DNA of 40,129 nt, from assembly GCA_030156615.1 (NCBI GenBank), contig JASGME010000010.1, positions 1 through 40,129 on the forward strand. Reading direction: 5' to 3'. The notes under the pieces were generated by a model. That model did not search any database, was not told where the DNA came from, and was given only the letters and a program-made list of their open reading frames with translations. Below, one piece after another: positions 18,349-28,472 of this stretch. The translations under genes and the position numbers were made by a program. How positions within the stretch are numbered: position 1 is the stretch's first letter; the number at the start of each line of letters is the position of its first letter. Source of the DNA: Candidatus Woesearchaeota archaeon (lineage in GTDB: Archaea; Nanobdellota; Nanobdellia; Woesearchaeales; UBA119).

Positions 18349-19200
18349 TTATCTAACGCAAAAATGAGACTTAAGGCCCGCCGCCTCTGCTTTTTCCTTA
18401 CTATCATAAAATCTTTTTTTCTTAAGGCGTTTTGCTACTGGACAATCCAAAGAATGGTAATATTCTGAGTTCCTGCCCGCAACATAACTTATTTTTTTAT
18501 CCTGTTCCTTCCCCTTTTCTGTTTCCTTTGCCTCTTTTATATTATTAATCTCTTCAGCTTCAACTGCAAGAGGTTTATGCTTCGTACTAACAATTCCTTT
18601 TATCTCCTGATTGAGCTCCTCTGCTTTCTGCTCAATCTCCTTTAATAGAGTTTTTACTGTCTTGTTCTCAGTTTCGTCATGTTTAAGATCTTCAATCTCT
18701 TCTTCATTATCCTCAAAATCTTTGTATGGCTCTATAATTGGTTTTTTTAGAGAAGAAACACCGATTTCCTTTTCAATAGCGTCTTTTTTGCTTTGTAGTT
18801 GTCTTTTGTCTTTATCTGAAGACGCTGATTTTTCTGATGTCGGTTCAGGGAAAAAAACCCTTTTTTTTGGTTCAGGGCCAATCTTAAGAATGCAATCAAT
18901 TACACCCATTAGAGAGAGAATGCATGATAATGCAATCAGCATACTTCTCTGACCATTTACAATCTCAAGAGTTATTAAGAATAGATTTAGAAAAAAGGCA
19001 TTTAAAAGGAAGAAAGAAGAAAGATTGAAATTAATACTATACATAAGGAAAGAGAATGCTGCAACTATTATTGTAGCATAAAATAAAAACTCGTCAAAAG
19101 GAGAATCATAATGAATTCCAAATGTCCTTAAATCAATCAAAACAACAATTGCGAATAAAATATACGTCCAAAATAGAGATTTGCCTTTCATACAAAACAA
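18349..19200 (-). CDS. Membrane protein with C-terminal Ada-like metal-binding motif
   Basis: Four or more N-terminal TM segments; C-terminus YVAGRNSEYYHSLDCPVAKRLKKKRFYDSKEKAEAAGLKSHFC. Confidence 0.65.
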   Translation of the reverse strand: MFCMKGKSLFWTYILFAIVVLIDLRTFGIHYDSPFDEFLFYATIIVAAFSFLMYSINFNLSSFFLLNAFFLNLFLITLEIVNGQRSMLIALSCILSLMGVIDCILKIGPEPKKRVFFPEPTSEKSASSDKDKRQLQSKKDAIEKEIGVSSLKKPIIEPYKDFEDNEEEIEDLKHDETENKTVKTLLKEIEQKAEELNQEIKGIVSTKHKPLAVEAEEINNIKEAKETEKGKEQDKKISYVAGRNSEYYHSLDCPVAKRLKKKRFYDSKEKAEAAGLKSHFCVR

Positions 19201-19254
19201 AGAATCATAGAACTATATAAATTTTTTTATCTTTCAGTGGTAACACAAGCTCTA

Positions 19255-19803
19255 TTAACCTTTAACAAACCATCTTTTTGGCAATGCCTTAACAATTTCT
19301 TCTGCAACCTCTTCAATAGTTTTTCCTTTTGTATCAATTATTAAATCAAATCTGTCAAGTTGAGGGAAATCAATATTGTAGTATTTCTTATACCGAAGCT
19401 TCTGTGATTCCTCTCTTAATCTTATATTTTTTAGAATCTCTTCAAAACTCAATCCCCTGTTCTCTTCTCTTTTCTGCTTAAATATTCTTTCGGCTGCTTC
19501 TCTCTCACCGATGTCCAGAAATATCTTAATTGAGTCAGGAATAAAAAAATAGCCAAGTCTTGCATCTACTATGAAATTATCTTCCTTTTCTCCAAGTTCT
19601 TTCAGCCAGTCATCTATTTTCTTATCATATTCGTTATTCTCTTCAGCAATCCTTGAAAATTCCATTAAGCCCATTTCCTTCTCTCTTGCCAATTCCCTCA
19701 TATATTCTCCAGCTGAATAATATCTTAATCCAAGTTTTTTAGAGAGCTCCCTTGCCACACTGCTCTTTCCTGCTCCTATCCTGCCAGAAATTGTTATTTT
19801 CAT
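19255..19803 (-). CDS. cmk: Cytidylate kinase (archaeal type)
   Basis: MKITISGRIGAGKSSVARELSKKLGLRYYSAGEYMRELA; DARLGYF. Confidence 0.9.
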   Translation of the reverse strand: MKITISGRIGAGKSSVARELSKKLGLRYYSAGEYMRELAREKEMGLMEFSRIAEENNEYDKKIDDWLKELGEKEDNFIVDARLGYFFIPDSIKIFLDIGEREAAERIFKQKREENRGLSFEEILKNIRLREESQKLRYKKYYNIDFPQLDRFDLIIDTKGKTIEEVAEEIVKALPKRWFVKG

Positions 19804-19897
19804 TAATCATCACCTTTTTAAACATCAAAACTAATATTTAAACATATATAAAATCAAATGAAAGATTAAATAAAACTAATGATTATACTAATTAAAA

Positions 19898-21202
19898 ATG
19901 GATACAAAATGTGTTTTTTGTAAAGGCAGGCTGTACTGCGGAAGGCCTTTTTGTCCTATTGCTGCAAAGATAAAGCATATGGAAAAAAGGGTCAGCTCAC
20001 TGAAGCAGGAATACGAGGCAGAGGCTCCAAACATTTTCGTTGGCAGATATGGATATCCAGATGTTAATGTGGGCGTGCTATCTGTTGAACATTACAAAGA
20101 TAATGATGAGCCAAAGAAATGGGCAAAAGACTATTATTCTATAAATCAGATAATTGGATTAAGAGAAGAACTAATAAATAGCGGTAAAAAGTTAAGCGTT
20201 CATACACCCAAGGTTAATCATTCTAAGGCTTTAACCAAACAAGGCTCTGAAAGATTGAGAGATAGTGAAGAACATAACGAAAGCTCAAAATTAAAGCAAG
20301 AATTACAGGATATTTCTATGGCGCAAAAGCCGTCTAATGTTGAGGTTAAACTAAGTGAGATGCCAAAGCCTAAGCTTAATTTTAACCAGCATCTTGCACC
20401 AACAAACATAATGGCAGGGCTTTCGCAGTTGAAGATAATCTCAAACCCTGATATAAAAAAAGCAACGTATAATGTTAATGATGCAGATGATATGAAAACA
20501 GAGGATGCTGTTGAATACCTTATGAAGAAGAACTACGATGAATATTCTATCCAGAAATTGCTCGCTGGCGGCGTTTTAGGTTCAAAGGAAGAGAGACGGT
20601 TCGTACCTACAAGATGGGCGATTACTGCTACAGATGATATGATGGGTAAAAAGATAAAGGAAAAAATTAGCGAAAATCAGGAGCTTGATTATACATTGTT
20701 CTTCGGCGGATATCTTGGAAACTATTACATGATTCTTTTCTTTCCTGCTCCTTTTTCTTATGAGTTATATGAGATGGCAATAGAACAAAATAATACAGCT
20801 GAAAGGATTAAAGGAATTGTTCCTAAATATATGCATGATTATGAAGGCTTCAATGGCAGGAAAGATTATGCTTCTGATACTGCAGGAGGATATTATGCTG
20901 CAAGGCTTTCAATCTTAAAGAAATTAGATGCCCTTAAGAAAAAAGCCAGTGTTCTTGCTTTAAGATTTGTTACAAATGAATATTGGGCTCCTCTCGGTGT
21001 TTGGGTAGTTCGGGAAGCAGTTGGAAAAGCTCTTGATAGCAGAGGAATAAGATTTGCCTCAAAAGAACTGATGTTAGAATATGCTGCTTCTCTCAGCTTT
21101 AGGAAATACAATGTTGATTTAAAAAGATTGTTGGCCAATAGTTTCCTGTTAAATAATATTTTGAAGCAGCGAACACTAAAAGATTTTGAGATGAATAATT
21201 GA
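19898..21202 (+). CDS. nre: Nre-family DNA repair protein
   Basis: N-terminal CVFCKGRLYCGRPFCPI zinc motif and PNIFVGRYGYPDVNVGVLS; C-terminal QRTLKDF PIP-box-like motif. Confidence 0.88.
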   Translation: MDTKCVFCKGRLYCGRPFCPIAAKIKHMEKRVSSLKQEYEAEAPNIFVGRYGYPDVNVGVLSVEHYKDNDEPKKWAKDYYSINQIIGLREELINSGKKLSVHTPKVNHSKALTKQGSERLRDSEEHNESSKLKQELQDISMAQKPSNVEVKLSEMPKPKLNFNQHLAPTNIMAGLSQLKIISNPDIKKATYNVNDADDMKTEDAVEYLMKKNYDEYSIQKLLAGGVLGSKEERRFVPTRWAITATDDMMGKKIKEKISENQELDYTLFFGGYLGNYYMILFFPAPFSYELYEMAIEQNNTAERIKGIVPKYMHDYEGFNGRKDYASDTAGGYYAARLSILKKLDALKKKASVLALRFVTNEYWAPLGVWVVREAVGKALDSRGIRFASKELMLEYAASLSFRKYNVDLKRLLANSFLLNNILKQRTLKDFEMNN

Positions 21203-21212
21203 TTATTGAATT

Positions 21213-22253
21213 TTAGGTATTCAATTCACAAATCCCACCTGTTTTTGTGCATTTAAAAGTTCCTTTCTCGCATTTGTTCCAACACTCACCATTGCATAAA
21301 ATAGTATCATTTTTGCATTCAGTTTCTTCCAAGCCATATTTCCTTCTCAAATCGAGCCATAATTCATATTTTTCAACATTTTTATAGTTCTCATTTTCTT
21401 CTAAGAATTTTTCTAATTCTATATATTTTATCATATCGTTATATTCTATATTCACTGATTCAAAAGAATATCCATCGCTTATTACAATTACTTCAGGATC
21501 ACTGTATAATTTACCGACATTTCTATATTCTCTTTGAGAATCAGTAATTATTGTAGGAGCGGTTGATTCTACAAAGCAATATCCTGTATTTTTATAACTG
21601 TATTCTAATGGACACTTAATACCAACAGCATCGTGATTTTCAGGACCAAATCTAAAGATTGCAGTTCCATATCCTAGTTCTCTTAATAGATATACAAGCA
21701 ATTTTGATTTTTCTGAACATACCCCTGACATAGTATACATCACTTCATAAGGATATTTTCCTGTAATGTTTCCTTCTTCTAAACCTTTGTAATCGTAGGG
21801 AATATTTTGTACTAGACTGATTACTATTCTTGCTTTATCATCGCGACTTAAAGACAGATTTTCTATGTAATTAACAAATGGTTTAAGAAACTCCTTTTGG
21901 TATTTGTTGTTGAGGTCGCGCATAATAAAATCTTTATCTGTAACTTTTTCTCCTTGATGAACCTTAATAGTTCTACTAAGTCCTTTAAGATAATCATTTA
22001 ATCCTTCATACAAAGTGTAATTTATCTCCCAACGTGTTCCGTTGAAAGTGAATACAAACTTGTTTTCTTTTGGGCCCTTCATTAATTCTTCATTCGTAAT
22101 AAAAGGGCTCGATTCGTAATCAAGAATATTTGAAGTATAATTTATATTGTCGCCATAAATCAAACATATTATTATTAAAATCAAAAATAAGGAAAATATA
22201 AGAGATACTATGAATTTTACAAACGAAATTATTTTCTTAATGAATTCCCTCAT
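21213..22253 (-). CDS. Membrane-anchored transglutaminase-like protein
   Basis: N-terminal TM; VQNIPYDY, MSGVCSEKSKLLVYLLRELGY, ENHDAVGIKC (Cys-His pattern); Cys-rich C-terminus. Confidence 0.75.
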   Translation of the reverse strand: MREFIKKIISFVKFIVSLIFSLFLILIIICLIYGDNINYTSNILDYESSPFITNEELMKGPKENKFVFTFNGTRWEINYTLYEGLNDYLKGLSRTIKVHQGEKVTDKDFIMRDLNNKYQKEFLKPFVNYIENLSLSRDDKARIVISLVQNIPYDYKGLEEGNITGKYPYEVMYTMSGVCSEKSKLLVYLLRELGYGTAIFRFGPENHDAVGIKCPLEYSYKNTGYCFVESTAPTIITDSQREYRNVGKLYSDPEVIVISDGYSFESVNIEYNDMIKYIELEKFLEENENYKNVEKYELWLDLRRKYGLEETECKNDTILCNGECWNKCEKGTFKCTKTGGICELNT

Positions 22254-22466
22254 CTTTATAACTTATTCTAAAACTCTATTTAAATTATATGTTTTTTCTG
22301 ATTGTTGATCCTTGCCTCGTAATTTTCTCTTTTTCTTCTTTTGAAAAAAGAGTCTCCAAAATTAAATATTAAAAAATTGCAATTCAGTAAATATGAACGA
22401 CAAGAAAACTTTATATAGACTGATTAATAATCAGCGCGAGATGTAGGCAAAATATGCTATTAAATT

Positions 22467-24317
22467 ATGCATACAACAATAAAGGGGATTTATATGAGTG
22501 ATATGAAAAACGAGAAAACATTGCTAGATTTCTCTGATTCAAAAGGAGATAATCTAAAAAATGATGCTAATTCTGAAGTAGAATCTCTTGTTGAAACAAA
22601 AGCAAACAATCCTGAAAAGAACAGCCAAAGGCAAAAAAAAGAGAAAGTGATAGATGCTGAGGACTTAGGAAAAAAGCAGAGAGAGATCTCTATTGCAGAA
22701 TTCTTTGAGAAAAACAGGCATCTGCTTGGATTTGATAATAAGAGGAAAGCTCTCCTGACTTCAGTGAAAGAAGCAGTTGATAACTCTTTGGATGCTTGCG
22801 AGGATGCTCGAATCCTGCCTGAAATTATTGTAGAGATCATACAAATGGACGATGAAAGATACAGGGTTGTTGTTGAAGATAACGGGCCAGGAATAGTTAA
22901 AGAACAGGTGCCAAAGATTTTTGGAAAGCTTTTATATGGTTCAAGATTCCATTCTATGAAACAGAGCAGAGGACAGCAGGGCATAGGTATCTCAGCAGTT
23001 GCTCTTTATAGCCAGCTAACAACAGGAAGACCTATTAAGGTTCAATCAAGAACTTCTCCGAACTCAAAGGCTCATTACTTTGAGATTAGCATCGATACAT
23101 TAAAGAACACTCCGCTTATTAATAAATATGAGGAGATTGAATGGAAAAAAGAAAGGGGAACGAGAATAGAAGTTGATATAGAAGGGAATTATTACAGAGG
23201 AGCTCAGTCTGTTGATGAATATCTGAAGCAGACGGCAATAGTTAATCCGCATGCAACTATAATCTATCTAAGCCCAAAAGGAGATCAGCAGATATTCGCA
23301 AGGGCTACAGAAGAGCTCCCGGAAGAAGCTAAAGAGATAAAGCCGCATCCACAGGGGGTTGAGTTAGGAGTATTCTTAAGGGTGATCTCTTCAAATCCTG
23401 CAAAGACAATTCATTCTTTTCTTACATCTTCGTTTTCTAGAGTTAGTGCAAGTATTGCATCAAAAGTCTTGGAGTCTGCTGGCATTGATCCGAAAAAAAA
23501 GCCTTCTTCTCTTTCCCGGGCAGAATGCATAACACTCTACAATATTATACAAAAAACAAAATTCATGGCTCCTCCAACAGATTGTCTTTCTCCAATAGGC
23601 AAAGAAGAATTTGAAAAAGGGCTTAGGAAGGAGGTAAATGCAGAGTTCTACGATGTTGTATCCCGCCCAGCATCAGTTTACAGAGGCAATCCTTTTAAAA
23701 TAGAAGCAGGAATTGCTTATGGAGGTAAGCTTTCTTCTGAGGATCCAGCAACAATCTTAAGATTTGCAAATCGTGTTCCTCTGCTTTATCAGGCAGGGGC
23801 ATGTGTCTTTACTAAGGCAGTAATTTCAACAAATTGGAGAGCATATGGATTAAATCAGCCAAAGGGAAGTCTCCCTGTAGGTCCTATAGTTATAGCCTTG
23901 CATATTGCCTCTGTCTGGACTCCATATACAAGTGAGGCTAAAGAAGCGATTGCATCTTATCCAGAAATTCTTAAGGAAGTTAAATTAGCATTGCAGGATT
24001 TAGGGAGAACTCTTAAATCCTATATTAACAAAAAGAATAAGACAAAGATTGAGGTAAAGAAGCGTTCATATATCTCAAGGTTTATTCCTCATATTGCAAA
24101 TTCAATAGATAAAATCCTTGGAGAGAATAATGAAAAAGAACTGGAGGAAAAGTTGAGTTTCATACTTGAAGAAAGACGCGGAAAACTCGGTAACATAGAA
24201 TTTGATGAAAAGGCAAATAAAGATTTTGATGATAGCTTTGCAATAACTCGGGGCACAGGACTTATTGAAGATTCCCTTGAAGAGGACGAAACAAACAATG
24301 AAGAAGATAAATCTTAA
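22467..24317 (+). CDS. top6B: Type II DNA topoisomerase VI subunit B
   Basis: GHKL motifs [62 protein letters not shown]. Confidence 0.96.
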   Translation: MHTTIKGIYMSDMKNEKTLLDFSDSKGDNLKNDANSEVESLVETKANNPEKNSQRQKKEKVIDAEDLGKKQREISIAEFFEKNRHLLGFDNKRKALLTSVKEAVDNSLDACEDARILPEIIVEIIQMDDERYRVVVEDNGPGIVKEQVPKIFGKLLYGSRFHSMKQSRGQQGIGISAVALYSQLTTGRPIKVQSRTSPNSKAHYFEISIDTLKNTPLINKYEEIEWKKERGTRIEVDIEGNYYRGAQSVDEYLKQTAIVNPHATIIYLSPKGDQQIFARATEELPEEAKEIKPHPQGVELGVFLRVISSNPAKTIHSFLTSSFSRVSASIASKVLESAGIDPKKKPSSLSRAECITLYNIIQKTKFMAPPTDCLSPIGKEEFEKGLRKEVNAEFYDVVSRPASVYRGNPFKIEAGIAYGGKLSSEDPATILRFANRVPLLYQAGACVFTKAVISTNWRAYGLNQPKGSLPVGPIVIALHIASVWTPYTSEAKEAIASYPEILKEVKLALQDLGRTLKSYINKKNKTKIEVKKRSYISRFIPHIANSIDKILGENNEKELEEKLSFILEERRGKLGNIEFDEKANKDFDDSFAITRGTGLIEDSLEEDETNNEEDKS

Positions 24318-24344
24318 GAACTAAACTATAAAGAGGTTGGATTT

Positions 24345-25451
24345 ATGAGCAAAAAAGAAACCGAAATTGAAGATAATGTTTTAGAGAAGATAAAGATTAT
24401 TTGCGAAGATATTAAAGAGAGTATTCTGAGGATGAAAGCTCCATCATTAAACATTCCGGTTAGGGCTTTATCAAATGTAGAATATGATCCTAATGTAGGC
24501 TATTTGAAACTAAAGAATCTAAAGAAGAAAAGAACATTGACTGCTTCAACAGCAAGATCCTTTGCACAAAGCATGAGAATGCTTGAATTATCACATCAGT
24601 TGATTAAAAGCAACGATATTGCTACCAAGAGAGAAGCCTATTATACTGCCTATAATTGGGAAGATGCGAGTTTCAAAAATCAACCAGAGTCAGACAATAT
24701 TATGGATGACATAGAAGCAACACTTGGCCTGAACAGGGAGCAGCTAGGATTCATACCTGAAGAAAAAGGAGGGGATGTTGCAGGAGATCTCATAGTTATA
24801 GATAGAGATCCAGAGACAAATGAAGAGATAAGGATTGATTGCAAAAGGATGGGAAGTGGTGCATATTCTATTCCAAGCTCTGTTGAACACCTTAAATTTG
24901 AAACTAATGCAAAGGCAATACTTGCTATTGAAACGGCAGGTATGTTTCAAAGGCTTGTAAAACATAAATACTGGGAAAAATCAAAGACAATTCTGATTTC
25001 AATGGGAGGCGTGCCTACAAGGGCATGTAGACGATTCATAAGAAGGTTGTCTGATGATAAAAATCTGCCTGTTTATGCCTTTACAGATGGAGATTTTTAT
25101 GGTTATATGAACATATACAGGACTTTGAAGGTAGGTTCAGGCAATGCTGCTCATATAAACAGATTCTTTTGCGTGCCAAATGCCCGCTTTATTGGAGTTA
25201 CTCCAGATGATATTATTGAATACAAACTGCCGACACATCCTTTAAAAGAGGTTGATATCAAGCGAGGGAAAGATGCATTGAAGAATGATCCTTTTGTCAG
25301 ATATCATAAAGAGTGGCAGGAAGCCATTAAAAAGCAGATTGCTCTTTCAAAAAGGGCAGAGCAGCAGGCCTTTGCTAAGTATGATTTAAACTATGTAATA
25401 AGCAAATATCTGCCTGAGAAACTTGCAAATCCAAAGAAATGGCTGCCTTAA
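24345..25451 (+). CDS. top6A: DNA topoisomerase VI subunit A (Spo11-like)
   Basis: TARSFAQSMRMLELSHQLI, KREAYYTAYNW (catalytic Tyr region), YAFTDGDFYGYMNIYRTLKVGSG (Toprim). Confidence 0.96.
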   Translation: MSKKETEIEDNVLEKIKIICEDIKESILRMKAPSLNIPVRALSNVEYDPNVGYLKLKNLKKKRTLTASTARSFAQSMRMLELSHQLIKSNDIATKREAYYTAYNWEDASFKNQPESDNIMDDIEATLGLNREQLGFIPEEKGGDVAGDLIVIDRDPETNEEIRIDCKRMGSGAYSIPSSVEHLKFETNAKAILAIETAGMFQRLVKHKYWEKSKTILISMGGVPTRACRRFIRRLSDDKNLPVYAFTDGDFYGYMNIYRTLKVGSGNAAHINRFFCVPNARFIGVTPDDIIEYKLPTHPLKEVDIKRGKDALKNDPFVRYHKEWQEAIKKQIALSKRAEQQAFAKYDLNYVISKYLPEKLANPKKWLP

Positions 25452-25512
25452 CGAATATAAACAACTTTTCCCTTAGAAAAAAATAAAAACATCTTCTTAT
25501 GAAAACTCGAGC

Positions 25513-26067
25513 ATGAAAAAGAGAAAGGTTGTCTTTCACGGGACATCTGAGAAGAGCCTTGAAGGAATTCTAAATGATGGAAAGATACTCCCTTCAGGGG
25601 GAAGATATGGAACTGGAGTTTATTGTAGGAGTAGTTTAAGCAAGACCTTTAATGATTATCAGTGCTTCTTAGGAATTCGTTTGAGAGGACTCGAAGAGAT
25701 TGCTGCAGTGCCCGGTAATAAAAAGGGCAAAGAACTCCCAGGAAAATGGGTAGTATTTACAGATGAGGTCCCTCTTGATTTCATCCATGTTGCTGTCCAT
25801 TCATTTCATGTAGGAGAAAACGAGCCTAATGAGATAAAATATTATAATGTTGATGGGATTCGTTTCTATGAAGTCCCTTATTTAAATGAATTTGATAAGC
25901 AGAATAAGATGTTGTATGTATCGAATGACATAAATAAGTTATTTCAAGAGATTCCTTTTCCTAGGTATGATGAAATAAGTATCTGCGATAATTATTCTAT
26001 AACTGAAAAAAATATAGATTGGATAACACAAAAAAATAAAAATCATAATTATGAAAATCTATTGTGA
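25513..26067 (+). CDS. PARP/ADP-ribosyltransferase-fold-like protein
   Basis: VVFHGTSEKSLEGILNDGKI...GGRYGTGVYCRSSLSKTFNDY resembles the PARP His and Tyr motifs; GKWVVFTDEVPLDFIHVAV resembles the C-terminal strand. Confidence 0.5.
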   Translation: MKKRKVVFHGTSEKSLEGILNDGKILPSGGRYGTGVYCRSSLSKTFNDYQCFLGIRLRGLEEIAAVPGNKKGKELPGKWVVFTDEVPLDFIHVAVHSFHVGENEPNEIKYYNVDGIRFYEVPYLNEFDKQNKMLYVSNDINKLFQEIPFPRYDEISICDNYSITEKNIDWITQKNKNHNYENLL

Positions 26068-26085
26068 TCAAAAATAGATCAATTT

Positions 26086-26451
26086 TTGAATAGTTTAGAA
26101 TATAACTTTGAAAATCTATATCTGAAAGGCATACTTCTCCCTCATCAGTCATTTCCCGGAGTTTACAGGAAAGGTATTCTGATTAAGAACATAGAGAAGG
26201 ATGACGAGCTATATATGACTTTTATAAATAATGAAAATTACGATCTATTCGGTTCAGATGGATCTTATTTTGGTATAGTTAATATATCTGAAATGACAAT
26301 GAATCATTATGAATTGTTTAATCTTGTTGACAGAATCAGGGATTACTTGGAAAAAAGCCCTATTGCTCCTGAGATGAAGCAAATAAATCTCAAAATGAGA
26401 GAAAGAGATGATTTTATTGCTGAGAAGAAACTTGAGGAGTTGATTAATTAA
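26086..26451 (+). CDS. Hypothetical protein following the PARP-like gene
   Basis: 121-codon ORF from a TTG start; no family recognised. Confidence 0.45.
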   Translation: MNSLEYNFENLYLKGILLPHQSFPGVYRKGILIKNIEKDDELYMTFINNENYDLFGSDGSYFGIVNISEMTMNHYELFNLVDRIRDYLEKSPIAPEMKQINLKMRERDDFIAEKKLEELIN

Positions 26452-26505
26452 TTCTTATCAAAAGTTTTATATAAGATTAAAACAGACTCTAGTATGGTGT
26501 TTTAA

Positions 26506-26952
26506 ATGAAAGTTGTAAAAGAAGATTCAGTAGTAACATTTGATTATGTTGGGAAACTAAAAGATGGCAAGGAATTTGATAGCACAGAAGGAAAAAAGCC
26601 TTTTAAGGTTGCCCTTGGTAAAAAAGCAATTATTCCTGGTCTTGAAGATGCCTTGATTGGAAGAAAGGAAAACGAAGAATTTGATGTTGTTATAAAGAGC
26701 GATGATGCTTATGGCCCAAGACAGGAAGGGCTTAGCCAAGAAATTCCGATGGATATTTTACCAAAAGATATCCCAAAAGAAGAAGGGGTTGTTATGCAAT
26801 TAAATTATCCTGATGGAAAAGCTGTTCTTGCCACAATTACAAAAGTTGAGAAGGATAAGGTTACAGTAGATATGAATCATCCTTTGGCTGGAGAAGATGT
26901 TAGTTTTCATGTAAAGATTTTAAAGGTTGAAGAGCCTCAAAATAATGACTGA
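26506..26952 (+). CDS. FKBP-type peptidyl-prolyl isomerase (SlyD-like, with insert-in-flap)
   Basis: VTFDYVGKLKDGKEFDST, IIPGLEDALIGRKENEEFDVVIKSDDAYG, VDMNHPLAGEDVSFHVKI. Confidence 0.92.
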   Translation: MKVVKEDSVVTFDYVGKLKDGKEFDSTEGKKPFKVALGKKAIIPGLEDALIGRKENEEFDVVIKSDDAYGPRQEGLSQEIPMDILPKDIPKEEGVVMQLNYPDGKAVLATITKVEKDKVTVDMNHPLAGEDVSFHVKILKVEEPQNND

Positions 26953-27233
26953 ATAAGTTCAGCGAGCCATGGTTTGTCAATTCTCTTTTTATCTTTAAAA
27001 TTTTCTTCTTTTGTATATCTTTTAAATCTGTCTGATGCAATCTCATCTATTAATAATAGACTCGCTAAATCTTCTCTATCTTCTTCTTCAATAGGACGCA
27101 TCTTTGATCCGTTTTCTTCAATATAAATATTAGTTTTATTATCTGCTCTGCCATAAAGGAAAGTTTTGGAGTTGTATTCTCCAATGAAATAGAATTCATC
27201 ACCTTTGTTATTATCCAGATATTCCATTTTCAT
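26937..27233 (-). CDS. Hypothetical protein convergent with FKBP gene
   Basis: 98-codon ORF; 16-bp overlap of 3' ends with FKBP. Confidence 0.45.
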   Translation of the reverse strand: MKMEYLDNNKGDEFYFIGEYNSKTFLYGRADNKTNIYIEENGSKMRPIEEEDREDLASLLLIDEIASDRFKRYTKEENFKDKKRIDKPWLAELIQSLF

Positions 27234-27373
27234 TCCGCTATCTTTCGCTTACTTAAAAACTTTATGCTTCTTGATTATTAGTTTTTTTAATCTTAAGGCG
27301 TATAATCTTTATCTAGAATCATAAATGTTCTGTAATGTCCAGAAGGAAAATTTTTGAGTTTGCCAAGCAGCCC

Positions 27374-28243
27374 CTATCTTGCATACCTTTCACATACATT
27401 CTCTTTATGTATAAATGGTCCAGTACCTCTGTAATCAGGACAAATTGTTGAATCCCTTTTAAATATGGCAAATGCAAGATAGCAACCTTCTTTTCCAGAA
27501 CTTAAATAATAAGAAAGGTCAATATTCTCACAAATCGAAACATCTTCATTTCTTAAAATATCTAATGTTTCTTTACATTCGCGGATTTCCCAATCATCTC
27601 CATAATTACATAGAGCTTCATCATTATTTCTAAAGGCAAAATAATGCATGCATCGTCCTTGGAAAACATCATTTGAAATATTTAAACAAATTTCTGGGTC
27701 AAGATTAGCTGTAGCAAGAAGTCCAAAACACTCATCTCTCTTATGCTCTTCTTCGAATGAGTTACAATCAATATTTATTGTTGTGTTTTCATTTGATTTT
27801 GAAATAAATGCAAGCAGGCATTCCTCTTCAACAAAATTAACGCATTCTGGGGAAGGTTCATCAAAATCAAATTCTGCTAATTCTGCCCATCTCACACATA
27901 TTTCTTCGTTTATTTCTTTGTTCGAACATAAATCCTGATTATCCTGCCTTACTGCTATGCTACTAATACAAGATATCATATAATGTCTATAAAATTGACC
28001 TAAATCCATACATGACCAAGTATTGAAACTTTTGGAGCATTCAGGACCTAGTTTCACAATTTGTTCTGAAATAGACTTACACTCTTCAATAGTATCCGCT
28101 TCATTTAATTCCGCCAATAATCTCTCTCTTTCTTGTTTATGTGTATCCGGATTTTTATTTTTAATAATTAAACTAACAACTAAGATTAGAATTATAATTG
28201 AAGTAATGCTAATGATTCTTTTTTTACTCATGTTGTTATTCAA
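27374..28243 (-). CDS. N-terminally anchored Cys-rich secreted protein
   Basis: N-terminal TM, then repeated modules around DxxxC...RDEC patterns. Probable start MSKKRIIS at 28231. Confidence 0.6.
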   Translation of the reverse strand: MNNNMSKKRIISITSIIILILVVSLIIKNKNPDTHKQERERLLAELNEADTIEECKSISEQIVKLGPECSKSFNTWSCMDLGQFYRHYMISCISSIAVRQDNQDLCSNKEINEEICVRWAELAEFDFDEPSPECVNFVEEECLLAFISKSNENTTINIDCNSFEEEHKRDECFGLLATANLDPEICLNISNDVFQGRCMHYFAFRNNDEALCNYGDDWEIRECKETLDILRNEDVSICENIDLSYYLSSGKEGCYLAFAIFKRDSTICPDYRGTGPFIHKENVCERYAR

Positions 28244-28419
28244 TATTTTGAGTTATATAAATTTATCTACAAATCTGCTATTGAGTTATCTTCCTCTTAT
28301 TATCTGTATGCAGGATAAAAGGAAAATTAAAGTATACTGGCTGCCCTGAGTAATTATTGTATGGCAAATGAATGTAAAGAGGCCCGCGAACTCGATTCTT
28401 TTTTAAAATATTAAGAACG

Positions 28420-28455
28420 CTTTTTAGAAACCTTTATAAATTAGTTTCCTAAAAG
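28420..28455 (+). promoter_or_regulatory. Inverted repeat bracketing a TATA-like box
   Basis: CTTTTTAGAAAC (28420-28431) and GTTTCCTAAAAG (28444-28455): 10/12 complementary, flanking TTTATAAAT just upstream of the 28473 start. Confidence 0.45.
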
Positions 28456-28472
28456 AATAAATGGAGGTTAAA

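Noticed and set aside
22490-22984. Antisense ORF opposite top6B
   Set aside because: Overlaps a well-supported gene; Ser/Phe-rich composition typical of antisense translation of AT-rich coding sequence.
27648-27938. Antisense ORF opposite the Cys-rich secreted protein gene
   Set aside because: No ribosome-binding site or family signal; overlaps a better-supported ORF.
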